Assembly (NCBI GenBank): GCA_964580085.1
Contig: CAZOJF010000001.1
Span: forward strand, 1-64,000
Length of the DNA: 64,000 nt
Origin: CAYUWK01 sp964580085
GTDB lineage: Bacteria; Patescibacteriota; Minisyncoccia; Minisyncoccales; CG1-02-41-26
Reading direction: 5' to 3'
Shown here: positions 8,891 to 17,209 of the stretch, piece by piece
How positions within the stretch are numbered: position 1 is the stretch's first letter
How the letters are laid out: each line of letters begins with the position of its first letter
The notes under the pieces: model-generated
Told to the model about the DNA's origin: nothing
The model's database searches: none
Seen by the model: the letters and a program-made list of their open reading frames with translations, nothing else
Program-made: the position numbers and the translations under genes

Positions 8891-10456
8891 TTACATTTTT
8901 TCTGGAGCAGAAATCCCCATTATGTCTAAGGTATTTTTTAAAACAATTTGGGTTGCCAACACTAACCCTAGTCGAGCATTACTTAACTCTTTATCTTCTA
9001 TCAGAACATGACAATTCTTATAAAATTGATGGAAACAACTAGCTGTTTCAAATGTATACTTTGGCAATCTTTGAGTTTGATAATCTTTAGCCGTATCTCT
9101 AATAATTTCTGGTAATTTAACTAATTGCTTTATTAATTTTAATTCTAAAGGATCATTTAATAATTGAAAATTAGCTTGTTTTGTCTCAGGCTTAATATCA
9201 GATTTTTTAAGGATACTACAAATTCTAGCATAAGCATATTGGATATAATAAACTGGATTTTTTTTTGATTGTTCTTTGGCTAAAGATAAATCAAAGTTTA
9301 AATGAGTATTGGCTGATTTCTGTAAAAAGAAAAATCTAACTACATCTTTCCCTACTTCTCCAAGCAGTTCATCCATAGTAACAAATGTTCCTTGTCTTTT
9401 AGACATTTTCTTTCTTTCTCCTCCTTCTAATATAGTAACAAACTGATATAATATTATCTCTAACTTACCTTTGTGCCCTAGTGCTTCTATAATAGCCATA
9501 AGACCAGGAATATCTCCATGATGGTCTGCTCCCCATATATTGATTAATCTATCAAACTTTTTTAGTTTATAGTCATGCAAAGCTAAGTCTCCTGCTAGAT
9601 ATGTTTTCCATTTATCTGATTTAATTAATACTCTGTCTCTTCTATCCCCAAACTTAGTTGATTTAAACCATACTGCTCCTTCTTTTTTATATATTAAATC
9701 TCCTAAAGAATCTATTAATTCATCTACTTTACCTTTTTCATGAAAATCCGACTCAGATATCCATTCATCATATTGAATGCCCATGTTATCAGTAGTCTTT
9801 TTAATCATATCAAGAATAATCTCAACTGCTTTTTTACCTGCTTTATATGGATCTTTTTCTTTTATTTTTTTAGCTAATTCTTTAATATATTCTCCTTTAT
9901 ATTCTGTCTTATCGTCTTGTAACACAGAATGACCCAAAGCCATTACTTGCCCTCCATAATTGTTAACATAGTATGCTTTCTCAACTTTGAACCCTGATTT
10001 ATCTAATATATTTGCTATCACATCTCCCATTGGCCCCCCTCTAGCATTAGCTACTGTTAATGGCCCAGTAGGATTGGCTGAAATAAATTCAACCTGAACT
10101 TTCTTATTATTCCCAATATCTATGTTTCCAAAATCTTTACCCTGCTCTAATATCTCTCCAATTTGTTTTTGAATAATGTTTTTAGATAAAAAAAAGTTAA
10201 TAAACCCTGGTTTAACCACTTCCACCTTATCAAAAAATAATTGATCGAGCGATTGAACTATAATTTCTGCTACTTCTAAGGGATTCTTTTTAATTCTTTT
10301 TCCGATTTCCATTGCCAAATTAGTTGAAAAATCACCATGAATCTCTTTTTCAGGGTATTCTATAAAAATACTAGGCATCTTAAAATCAGGCAATTTTGCT
10401 TCTTTTTGGAGGATATTGATTGTCTTTTCTAACAAATCAGATATTTGTTTTTTCAT
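8891..10456 (-). CDS. argS: Arginine--tRNA ligase
   Basis: 521 residues. Class I synthetase for tRNA-Arg. The N-terminal additional domain (Add1) occupies roughly residues 1-110. The HIGH-type motif follows in the form typical of ArgRS (SANPTGPLTVANARGG). The KMSKS loop is KMSKRQGTFVTM, and the DALR anticodon-binding domain is at the C-terminus (QYAYARICSIL onward). It is the first gene of the leftward cluster and diverges from smpB with about 96 bp between them. Confidence 0.93.
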   Translation of the reverse strand: MKKQISDLLEKTINILQKEAKLPDFKMPSIFIEYPEKEIHGDFSTNLAMEIGKRIKKNPLEVAEIIVQSLDQLFFDKVEVVKPGFINFFLSKNIIQKQIGEILEQGKDFGNIDIGNNKKVQVEFISANPTGPLTVANARGGPMGDVIANILDKSGFKVEKAYYVNNYGGQVMALGHSVLQDDKTEYKGEYIKELAKKIKEKDPYKAGKKAVEIILDMIKKTTDNMGIQYDEWISESDFHEKGKVDELIDSLGDLIYKKEGAVWFKSTKFGDRRDRVLIKSDKWKTYLAGDLALHDYKLKKFDRLINIWGADHHGDIPGLMAIIEALGHKGKLEIILYQFVTILEGGERKKMSKRQGTFVTMDELLGEVGKDVVRFFFLQKSANTHLNFDLSLAKEQSKKNPVYYIQYAYARICSILKKSDIKPETKQANFQLLNDPLELKLIKQLVKLPEIIRDTAKDYQTQRLPKYTFETASCFHQFYKNCHVLIEDKELSNARLGLVLATQIVLKNTLDIMGISAPEKM

Positions 10457-10506
10457 ATAAATATATGTTTTCAGTTTACCTTTTTATGCCTTTTATTTCA
10501 ACCTTA

Positions 10507-10535
10507 TTGAGGTTAGACATATTTTAAGTTAGACT
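10507..10535 (+). promoter_or_regulatory. Promoter for smpB-ssrA-infC operon
   Basis: TTGAGG at 10507-10512, a 17-bp spacer and TAGACT at 10530-10535 fit a sigma70-type promoter. The predicted start is near 10542, giving an 11-nt leader before the smpB ATG with no Shine-Dalgarno. Confidence 0.5.
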
Positions 10536-10552
10536 AAGACAAGATTATAATT

Positions 10553-11005
10553 ATGAGGATTATATTAGAAAACAAAAAGGCTTTATTCGATTATTCTATA
10601 CTAGAAAAATTTGAAGCTGGCATAGTGTTAAAAGGATTAGAAGTAAAATCTATAAAAACCGGAAGAATGAACTTACGAGGCTCTTTCGTAGTCATTAATC
10701 AATCCCCTACTGAAGTTTTTTTAATTGGTGCCAATATCCCTCCTTACCAACCCAATAACACACCTGATGATTATGACCCCAAAAGGAGTCGTAAACTTCT
10801 CTTGAAAAAAACCGAAATAAAGCATTTGATAGGTAAATCCAGGGAAAGAGGTTTGACAATGGTGCCTATAAAAGTGTATACTATTAAGGGTAAAATAAAG
10901 ATAGAGTTTGCCATAGTAAAAGGAAAGAAAAAATTTGATAAGAGAGAACAAATTAAGAAAAGACAGACTAAGAAAGAAATCGAAAGAGAAATAAAGAGGG
11001 GGTGA
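10553..11005 (+). CDS. smpB: SsrA-binding protein SmpB
   Basis: 150 residues, the standard size. SmpB binds the tRNA-like part of tmRNA and delivers it to stalled ribosomes in trans-translation. Visible family features: the start region ENKKALFDYSILEKFEAG, the conserved GLEVKSIKTGRMNLRGSFV, and the basic tail (KKFDKREQIKKRQTKKE) that mimics mRNA in the decoding channel. It is directly followed by, and overlaps, the tmRNA gene: the last codons and the TGA (11003-11005) are also the 5' acceptor strand of tmRNA. Confidence 0.95.
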   Translation: MRIILENKKALFDYSILEKFEAGIVLKGLEVKSIKTGRMNLRGSFVVINQSPTEVFLIGANIPPYQPNNTPDDYDPKRSRKLLLKKTEIKHLIGKSRERGLTMVPIKVYTIKGKIKIEFAIVKGKKKFDKREQIKKRQTKKEIEREIKRG

Positions 11006-11368
11006 ATGTTTTGACAGAAATCTTATCTGGAATAAGCAAGGCGAGTTCTGAAATCTCGTTAAACTTTCAGAAATTTAATAAGTGCAAACTTATTTTCAAA
11101 ACCAGCTTACGCTTTTGCGTAATGGTTGCCTCGAACTGAGTTTACTCTCGTTTGAAGCCATCTCCCTATTGATTCTCAATAAATAGTAAGAGGTGTTATA
11201 CATTGAGATAGATAATTATCTTGTTCCGAATAATTATTAAAACTAAGGAACTCGGATATCAAAAGTTTTGTTTATTTTATATTTTGTTATCTTAAAAATA
11301 AAATAAACTAACCTTGTAGAATTGTTTCGGAAAAATTTTTGGACGCGAGTTCAATCTCGCCATCTCCA
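10998..11368 (+). ncRNA. ssrA: tmRNA (transfer-messenger RNA)
   Basis: About 371 nt, one-piece type. The 5' strand GGGGGTG (10998-11004) pairs with CATCTCC (11361-11367) to form the acceptor stem with two G-U pairs, and A11368 is the discriminator. The T-arm is visible as GCGAGTTCAATCTCGC. CCA is not encoded (the next bases are CTA). The tag reading frame runs 11084-11122: resume codon GCA, then ANLFSKPAYAFA and TAA (the first Ala comes from the resume codon, so the tag is ANLFSKPAYAFA in all). The hydrophobic AFA end is a normal proteolysis signal. The RNA overlaps the smpB stop and ends about 20 nt before infC. Confidence 0.93.
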
Positions 11369-11389
11369 CTAATTATTAAAATTAAAATT

Positions 11390-11899
11390 TTGTCCAAAAG
11401 AATATTTATCAATAATAGAATAAGAGCTAGAGAAGTACGGTTAATTGACGAAACTGGAAAACAATTAGGTATTGTTAGTTTAACAGATGCTTTAAGAAAA
11501 TCTCGAGAAGCTGGGCTAGATTTAATTCAAGTAACTGAAAGGGTCAGTCCCCCCGTATGTAAAATTTTGGATCATGGGAAATATGCTTATCAAGAAAAAA
11601 AGAAAGAGAAAAAACAAAAACAAAATAAAAGTGGAGAATTAAAAAGTATAAGATTAAAATTTAACATATCTCCTCATGATACTGAGACCAGAATGAAATC
11701 AGCCGAAAAATTCCTTAAAAAAGGATATCGAGTAAAGATAGAAATGGTTTTAAGAGGTAGAGAAAAACGACTTTCCGATTTTGCTAGAGAAAAATTAGAT
11801 CAATTTTTAAAGACATTACAGGAACTAATCCCAATTAAAATTGAAAGAGAAACAAAACGAGCCGGAAAAGGGTTAGTAACCATAATAACTAAACTATGA
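11390..11899 (+). CDS. infC: Translation initiation factor IF-3
   Basis: About 169 residues from a TTG at 11390. IF-3 keeps 30S subunits free and checks initiator tRNA and start codon. The body is unmistakable: INNRIRAREVRLI, GKQLGIVSLTDALRKSREAGLDLIQV, PPVCKILDHGKYAYQ, a basic linker, then the C-terminal domain with KFNISPHDTETRMKSAEKFL. No ATG exists in the right place. ATT at 11387 or TTG at 11390 would give a normal-length protein, and infC is well known for rare start codons. A longer frame opening at 11339 lies inside tmRNA and is rejected. It overlaps rpmI by 4 bp (ATGA). Confidence 0.9.
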   Translation: MSKRIFINNRIRAREVRLIDETGKQLGIVSLTDALRKSREAGLDLIQVTERVSPPVCKILDHGKYAYQEKKKEKKQKQNKSGELKSIRLKFNISPHDTETRMKSAEKFLKKGYRVKIEMVLRGREKRLSDFAREKLDQFLKTLQELIPIKIERETKRAGKGLVTIITKL

Positions 11900-12081
11900 A
11901 AACAAGAAAATCAATTAAAAAAAGATTCAAGATTACCAAGAATGGGAAAGTTACTAGAAGAGCTATTGGGCAAGATCATTACCGTGGTAAAAAATCAGGA
12001 GCAAGAATTCGGAAGACAAGAAGAACAAAAATTCTCCCGGCTGCTTTGGCTAAAACAATTAAAAAATCATTAACTCGCTAA
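11896..12081 (+). CDS. rpmI: 50S ribosomal protein L35
   Basis: 61 residues, very basic. The family features are KSIKKRFKITKNGKV near the N-terminus and a basic loop (HYRGKKSGARIRKTRR). L35 is a late-assembling large-subunit protein. The start codon overlaps the infC stop as ATGA, and rplT begins 7 bp after its stop: the classic infC-rpmI-rplT order. Confidence 0.93.
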   Translation: MKTRKSIKKRFKITKNGKVTRRAIGQDHYRGKKSGARIRKTRRTKILPAALAKTIKKSLTR

Positions 12082-12088
12082 ATCATTT

Positions 12089-12457
12089 ATGGCTAGAATA
12101 AAAAGAGGTACAACTGCTAACAAACGCAGAAAAAAATTATTAAAAGAAACTAAAGGATATCGCTGGGGCAGAAAGTCAAAATACAAACAAGCTAAACAAG
12201 CGTTTATTAAGGCTAAGACTTATGCTTACCGCGACAGAAAAGTTAAAAAGAGAGACTTCCGAAGATTATGGCAAATTAGAATAGGTGCTGCTTGTCGCAA
12301 ACTTGGGTTGTCTTATAGTAAATTTATCTATCAATTAAAAGAAAAAAATATTGAAATTGATAGAAAAATTCTAAATCAATTAGTTCAAGAAAAACCAGAA
12401 GTTTTTGAGAAGATAGTGGAAGAGGTGAAACCAGTAGAACCTACAAAAGAAAAATAA
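12089..12457 (+). CDS. rplT: 50S ribosomal protein L20
   Basis: 122 residues. L20 binds 23S rRNA early in assembly and in several bacteria represses its own operon. Conserved segments are ARIKRGTTANKRRKKLLKE, then GYRWGRKSKYKQAKQAF and YAYRDRKVKKRDFRRLWQIRI, with LSYSKFI further on. The C-terminal 25 residues are acidic and Pro/Val-rich (EEVKPVEPTKEK), a short extension beyond the usual end. It is the last gene before a bidirectional terminator. Confidence 0.95.
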   Translation: MARIKRGTTANKRRKKLLKETKGYRWGRKSKYKQAKQAFIKAKTYAYRDRKVKKRDFRRLWQIRIGAACRKLGLSYSKFIYQLKEKNIEIDRKILNQLVQEKPEVFEKIVEEVKPVEPTKEK

Positions 12458-12475
12458 AATTTAGAGCTTAACAAT

Positions 12476-12507
12476 AAAAAAGATATCTTAAAAAGATATT
12501 CTTTTTT
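12476..12507. terminator. Bidirectional terminator between rplT and capA-like gene
   Basis: AAAAGATATCTT (12478-12489) pairs with AAGATATTCTTTT (12493-12505) through one bulged base, with A and T tracts on the two sides. It separates convergent genes; its T-run reaches the capA stop codon. Confidence 0.65.
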
Positions 12508-13507
12508 ATTTATCCAATTCTGGCTGAAAATATTTATTAATTCTGATGTCCTCAGAATAAACCCTTTTTATTTTTTTCTGATCAATCACAACTTTCAAAA
12601 TAATACTTTTCATAGTTTCTTCAGAAAAGTGTTGGTCAAAAACAAAATTACCTAGACTATAAGCAATCCAACCATCTTTATATTGCTCAACTCTCTGGAC
12701 TACATGAGGATGATGCCCGACTATTAAATCCGCACCATTACTAATGCAATCTTGGGCAAAAGAGATTTGAAAATTAGTAGGATTTTCTGCATATTCTTCC
12801 CCCGCATGGAGAGAAATAATTAAAATATCAACTTCTTCTTTAGCTTTTTTAATGTATTCAATTATTCCAGTTATATTATTTTCATTAATCCAGGTCATGC
12901 CAGAATTTTCATTTCCCGCCTGCCAGTTTTTAGTACCTAGGTTTGTATAAGCCAAAAAACCAATTTTAGTATCTTTAATTTGTTTTATTCTTAAAGAAAA
13001 TGCTTCTTCTTTATTAAGCCCAGCACCAATATAATCTATGTTGTTTTCTTTTAAAATATCCATCGTATCTTCTAAGGCAATCCTTTGATAATCAAGCATA
13101 TGGTTATTGGCTAGAGATAAAATATCAAACCCAGCATAAAGCAATCCATTTATGGCTTCTGACTTAAAGCGAAAAGAATAAATGCTCCCAACTTTAATTC
13201 CTCTATCCGAAATTGGGCCTTCCAAATTACCAAATAAAATATCTGATTTCTTAAGTTCGTCAACAATTTCTAAAAAGGGAAATTTAAAATCTTCTTTTCC
13301 CTCTTTATTTATCATATATTCTACCCCGCGACCCAACATAATGTCACCTACTAAAAAAAGATTAATTTCAGAATTATTAAAATTTTCTTCTTCTTTTTGA
13401 TTATTAAAACTAATTTCTTTTTCAAAATAAAAAGAAGTTAAAACAAAATAGGCTAAACCAAAAATTAAACAACTAAAAAGAATTGTTTTTATGTTTTCAA
13501 TTTTCAT
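12506..13507 (-). CDS. CapA family metallophosphatase-like protein
   Basis: 333 residues with an N-terminal membrane anchor (residues 5-25) and an outward-facing domain. The PGA_cap/CapA calcineurin-like motifs are in order: LVGDIMLGR, FGNLEGPIS, LANNHMLDY, ISLHAGEEY, GHHPHVVQ and YSLGNFVFDQ. CapA is linked to poly-gamma-glutamate capsule synthesis or export in Bacillus, but most family members are uncharacterised and no capB/capC genes are nearby. A generic phosphoesterase acting at the cell surface is the safer reading. Confidence 0.8.
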   Translation of the reverse strand: MKIENIKTILFSCLIFGLAYFVLTSFYFEKEISFNNQKEEENFNNSEINLFLVGDIMLGRGVEYMINKEGKEDFKFPFLEIVDELKKSDILFGNLEGPISDRGIKVGSIYSFRFKSEAINGLLYAGFDILSLANNHMLDYQRIALEDTMDILKENNIDYIGAGLNKEEAFSLRIKQIKDTKIGFLAYTNLGTKNWQAGNENSGMTWINENNITGIIEYIKKAKEEVDILIISLHAGEEYAENPTNFQISFAQDCISNGADLIVGHHPHVVQRVEQYKDGWIAYSLGNFVFDQHFSEETMKSIILKVVIDQKKIKRVYSEDIRINKYFQPELDK

Positions 13508-13532
13508 TTATTTCAATTAAAATTCTAAAAAA

Positions 13533-14000
13533 TTAAAAGATTGTTTTTAAAAATCTATTGGCTTTTTCAAGAGTCTCTTTACAATCCTTATATGTTAATT
13601 TATCAAGAGCCTCTTCATATAAAAGCCATTTATAGGCTTTATGCTCAGAAGATATTATTATTTTCTTAGTTTTGGTTTCCGCTAAAAAATAAATAACTAT
13701 TTTAAAAATATTCTTATCGTTTGACTCAAAAAAATCTTTGTTATTCTCTCTATAAATTTTCTCACTATTTACTTCATAAGAATATTCACTTTTTTCCTCA
13801 AAATCCTTGATAAAATCAAGATCTTTAAGTCCTGTTTCCTCTTCTGCTTCTCTTATCGCCGTTTCTTTAGATTTTTCTCCTTTTTCCATATGCCCCTTGG
13901 AGAAGCCCCAGTAGTCATAGCCATAATCAAGAATTAAATAATATATTTCTTTGTTTTCTCTACGGAATATTACGGCCCCAGATGCTTTTTCTATTGTCAT
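13533..14000 (-). CDS. Nudix hydrolase, Ap4A-hydrolase-like
   Basis: 155 residues. A complete Nudix box spans residues 36-58 (GHMEKGEKSKETAIREAEEE then TGL), giving the metal-binding REAEEE. The N-terminus (KASGAVIFRRENKEIYYLIL) and the phrase DYWGFSKGHMEKGE resemble the asymmetric bis(5'-nucleosyl)-tetraphosphatase group, which cleaves Ap4A. It lies 25 bp from the capA-like gene, on the same strand. Confidence 0.8.
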   Translation of the reverse strand: MTIEKASGAVIFRRENKEIYYLILDYGYDYWGFSKGHMEKGEKSKETAIREAEEETGLKDLDFIKDFEEKSEYSYEVNSEKIYRENNKDFFESNDKNIFKIVIYFLAETKTKKIIISSEHKAYKWLLYEEALDKLTYKDCKETLEKANRFLKTIF

Positions 14001-14025
14001 ATTAATGAAATTTAATAATTTTTGT

Positions 14026-15311
14026 TTATTTTAACTCACTTTTAATATCTTCTATCTCTTTAGCAATTAATCCTTCTGATTTTTCCAAAATATTTATAAG
14101 TTCATTTCGCAGTTTCTCTTCGTCTGGATTTAACCCTGGTTTGGAATCAAGATATTCAATTTTCTCTATAGTTTTTCTTTTTATTCTATCAAAGGTACTT
14201 TTTAAGCTCTCTGCAGCTTCTTGAGTTTCTTTTCTAATCCTTTTTACCTTCAACAAAATCAAGCAGATAACAACTGCTACGATTAAAACAATCAAAGCTA
14301 CTAATATTAAAAATAATGCTCGGTAGGTAATGGTTAATGACCCAATAGAAATTCCAATTAACACCACTTTTATTTGGTGCTCTGGAGAAGAATAACTTAT
14401 TGCTCCTCTTTGATCCCTACTTTCAGCTGAAATCAAATATTTACCTGATTTAAAAACCTCATTAGCAGAGAGTGACCAATCCCCATTTTCGTTGCTTTTT
14501 ACTTCCCAACTTTTTATCAGCTTCTCGTCTTTCTCAAAAGATATAATTACCGTTAGATCTGGAGGCGCGCTGCCAGAAATATAAAATAATTCTTCTCCGG
14601 CAACATGAATTTTTGAATAAACTAAAATTTCCGGAGATGGAATAGGTTCAATGTTTAAGGATACTAAGGATTCTCGAAAATTTCCAGCTTGATCTACCGC
14701 TTTTACTGAAACTTTATAAGTACCTAGGCCTTGTTGAAAAATATGGAAAGGATTACTTTTTTCTGTAGATAGAGAAAAAATATCTTTTTGACCAATTTTT
14801 ATGTCATAATGACTCACCCCTGATAAATCATCTTCAGTTTCAAAATATAAAAATGGACGAGGATTGGTTGGGTCTCCTTGATTATCAATAGTTACATCAA
14901 ATGGATTTGGGGGGACAGTATCAATTTGAATTTTATAATAAGAAGTTTCACTCCAGCCAATTTTATTCTGAATTCTTAAATGAAAATACCATGTTCCGTC
15001 TTCTATTTTTTCAAATCTTTTTGGGCTTTTTACATCTTGACTAATAGTTTTTAACAAAGAAAAAGGATTTTGATCAAGTTTGCAATTCATCGCTATGATA
15101 TTAGAAGGGGTTTCCCATTTAAATTCTGGATTAGGATTGTTATACCAAAGATTTTCTTGGGGATGAGTAGGTGAAAAAATCTTCGGAAGGTTGGGGAGAT
15201 TATCAATTTCTGTGTCTGCCTCTGTGATTAAAAAAATGCTTCTGGAGTAAGTTTTAAAATATTAGTTCCCCTGCCATCAGCAGCTAATGCTGCTACTTTT
15301 GTATATAGTTT
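14026..15311 (-). pseudogene. Truncated, frameshifted surface protein (cohesin-type remnant, Ig-like domains, TM, cytoplasmic tail)
   Basis: The intact part (14026-15090 from the first ATG, 354 residues) has Ig-like repeats (GTWYFHLRIQNKIGWSE, TVPPNPFDVTI, DDLSGVSHYDIKIG), one membrane helix near residues 250-275 and a charged cytoplasmic tail. The same frame stays open without any start codon to 15264. In the next frame 15228-15311 reads AALAADGRGTNILKLTPEA, the expected end of a cohesin-like domain. The two frames meet at a run of seven A (15230-15236), where one extra base would join them. Upstream of 15311 there is a stop and no coding sequence, so the signal peptide and most of the first domain are gone. 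A homopolymer sequencing error could explain the frameshift but not the truncation. Confidence 0.65.
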
Positions 15312-15664
15312 TTATAGATTTTAATATTATAACATGCTTATTATGACCTGAGTCAATAGCTTAAACTGTGGATAACTTTTTATTTAAAAGAAAAATGAAT
15401 AAAGAATAAAATTTTTAATAGTTTAGTAACAAAAAGATAAAATTTATTTAATTTTAACTGAATTTAGACCAAATGTTCTACAAAAAATAAAAATAAGTTA
15501 AAATGTTATAAAACATTGATAAACATTGATAAATATTATTTTAAATAACTATATCGGATAAGGTAAATTACTTAAAATATATAAATTATTAATTTAATTC
15601 GTTTCTTAAAAGATATATTTATTAATGTCATTTAGAAAAGTGTTATAAAAACTGAAGATAGATG
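15312..15664. other. AT-rich intergenic region with DnaA-box-like site and repeats
   Basis: No gene is visible. It holds a perfect DnaA-box match on the minus strand (TGTGGATAA, 15367-15375), a dyad AATGTT-ATAA-AACATT at 15502-15517, and a direct repeat of AAACATTGAT (15511-15520 and 15521-15530) that overlaps the dyad. The rest is plain AT-rich sequence. These could be regulator sites for the gene at 15737 or a DnaA titration site; neither can be shown from sequence. Confidence 0.4.
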
Positions 15665-15693
15665 TTGACAATCTATTCTAGAAAGAATAAAAT
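15665..15693 (+). promoter_or_regulatory. Promoter with embedded dyad upstream of MerR/excisionase-like gene
   Basis: Consensus TTGACA at 15665-15670, 17-bp spacer, TAAAAT at 15688-15693. A perfect inverted repeat TATTCT-AGAA-AGAATA occupies 15674-15689, inside the spacer and into the -10. This is where an autoregulator would bind. Confidence 0.65.
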
Positions 15694-15736
15694 TAATAAA
15701 AGATATAAAACATTAATAATATAAAAATTAAAAGAC

Positions 15737-15952
15737 ATGGACACTTCAAAAAAATATTTAACTATTAAGGAAGTATCAAGAATTTTAGGGGTTACTCCTC
15801 TAACTCTGAGGAATTGGGACAAGAAGAAAAAGTTAAAAGCATATCGTAATCCTATAAATAATTATCGAGTTTATAAGCCCGAAGAAATTCAACTTTTTTT
15901 ACGTAAAATTGAATCCGGGAGAAGGCCAGGAGAAAAGATTTTTCTAGGATAA
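15737..15952 (+). CDS. MerR/excisionase-type HTH DNA-binding protein
   Basis: 71 residues made up of one winged-helix DNA-binding domain: YLTIKEVSRILGVTPLTLRNW is the helix-turn-helix, and NNYRVYKPEEIQLFLRKI is the wing and final helix. It lacks the effector domain and dimerisation coil of full MerR proteins, so it resembles stand-alone regulators or phage excisionases (HTH_17 type). Its own promoter carries a dyad between the -35 and -10 boxes, so autoregulation is likely. A strong terminator follows about 105 bp downstream. No other phage or integration genes are nearby. Confidence 0.72.
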   Translation: MDTSKKYLTIKEVSRILGVTPLTLRNWDKKKKLKAYRNPINNYRVYKPEEIQLFLRKIESGRRPGEKIFLG

Positions 15953-16057
15953 TATTAGCAGGTTCAAAAAATTAGGATATAACATTAGCAAACATAAAAT
16001 ATGGAAATAAAATATAGGATATAGGAAAAAATTAATAAATAGAATACCGAGAACAAA

Positions 16058-16090
16058 AAAACACGATTAGTAAATCGTGTTTTGTTTTAG
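16058..16090. terminator. Strong bidirectional terminator
   Basis: AAAACACGATT (16058-16068) and AATCGTGTTTT (16073-16083) form an 11-bp perfect stem with a 4-nt loop, followed by TGTTTT. It separates the plus-strand HTH gene from the convergent gene at 16114. Confidence 0.8.
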
Positions 16091-16113
16091 CCTCTTTAAA
16101 GATTTTTATTATC

Positions 16114-17136
16114 TTAGGTTTCTGGTCTATCAAAAAAATTTAATAATTTCTTTTCTGCTAAGTTCAAACCAAGCTTGATACTTATAATAATCCCAAGTAA
16201 GCATAAAAATAAATCTGCTGCTCGCAAAGTCATAGCATATATTGCCCCATTTCCTGCTCCTATGCCTAAAGCATTAAAGGTGAAGGCGCTGGCTGCTTCA
16301 GTGCTCCCTATCCCTGCAGGGAATGGAAACATTAAGGCAAAGTTTGTAAACCCGTAAACACTTAAAGTCTTCAAAATGCCAATGCTTTCTCCTAAAAAGA
16401 AAATTATGAGACCTGCTCTAAAAAACAATAGAAAATATCTCAAAAAGGCAAGGGTAAAGCTTTTCCAGAATATTCTGCTTTTAAAAGAAAAAAAGTTTAT
16501 TATTTCTCTCTCTACATCAAATATTATTTTGCCATTTTTATGGCCTTCAATCTTTTCTTTTTTAATACCAATAAATCTTAGAAGCCATCTTAGAATACTT
16601 TCTTTGTTCAAAATTTTGAAATAAAAGAACAGAAGAGATCCAAATAACCCCCCTATTACTAGAAAGACCAACCATATCATTGTCCCTGGCGGGAAATAAC
16701 CATAAAAACAAAATGATAAAACTCCTGTTAGTAAAAATAAAAGAAAGAATGTTGCACTTAAAATCTTACGGATAATAACAGAGGCCGTACTTTTTTCCCA
16801 GCTAATATTAAAATTTTTATTTAAAAAATAAATTTGCAGAACTTCTCCCCCTAAGAGCGTGAAGGGTGTAAGATAGCTTACGGAAAAACCTGCTAACCAT
16901 AATTTTATTAATTCTTTAATTGGGACATTAAATCCTTGTGATTGTAAAATCAATTTCCAATTTAAACAACTAATCATGGCAATAAAAAAAGTTAAAGAAA
17001 CAATGATTAATCCCTTGTATCCAGAAAACAAAACAATCGCTTCATTCATTTTGCTCCAGCCTACTATTTCCATTACAAACAGAAAAATTAAAAGTCCTAT
17101 GCCAGAGACAATTAAAAGTTTAAATATATTCTTCAT
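16114..17136 (-). CDS. Lysylphosphatidylglycerol synthase TM region / YbhN-like membrane protein
   Basis: About 340 residues from the ATG at 17136; an in-frame ATG at 17175 would add 13 residues that do not look like a membrane-protein start. There are roughly seven to eight hydrophobic helices. The conserved LPG_synthase_TM (UPF0104) phrases are present: SYLTPFTLLGGEVLQIYFLNK near the middle and FPFPAGIGSTEAASAF near the end. The soluble aminoacyl-transferase domain of MprF is absent. Family members are implicated in flipping or translocating lipids or lipid-linked precursors; the substrate here is unknown. Confidence 0.78.
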   Translation of the reverse strand: MKNIFKLLIVSGIGLLIFLFVMEIVGWSKMNEAIVLFSGYKGLIIVSLTFFIAMISCLNWKLILQSQGFNVPIKELIKLWLAGFSVSYLTPFTLLGGEVLQIYFLNKNFNISWEKSTASVIIRKILSATFFLLFLLTGVLSFCFYGYFPPGTMIWLVFLVIGGLFGSLLFFYFKILNKESILRWLLRFIGIKKEKIEGHKNGKIIFDVEREIINFFSFKSRIFWKSFTLAFLRYFLLFFRAGLIIFFLGESIGILKTLSVYGFTNFALMFPFPAGIGSTEAASAFTFNALGIGAGNGAIYAMTLRAADLFLCLLGIIISIKLGLNLAEKKLLNFFDRPET

Positions 17137-17209
17137 AAAATAGATTTTAACATAATAATTTAACCAACTAAACAAAATTGCTTAAACTTGTTAAGTAATT
17201 CTAAATATT

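Noticed and set aside
11339..11389. Upstream extension of infC to a TTG at 11339
   Set aside because: These codons are the T-arm and 3' acceptor of tmRNA; the resulting N-terminus is not seen in IF-3.
12506..13507. Poly-gamma-glutamate capsule locus
   Set aside because: Only a CapA-like gene is present, with no capB, capC or capE nearby.
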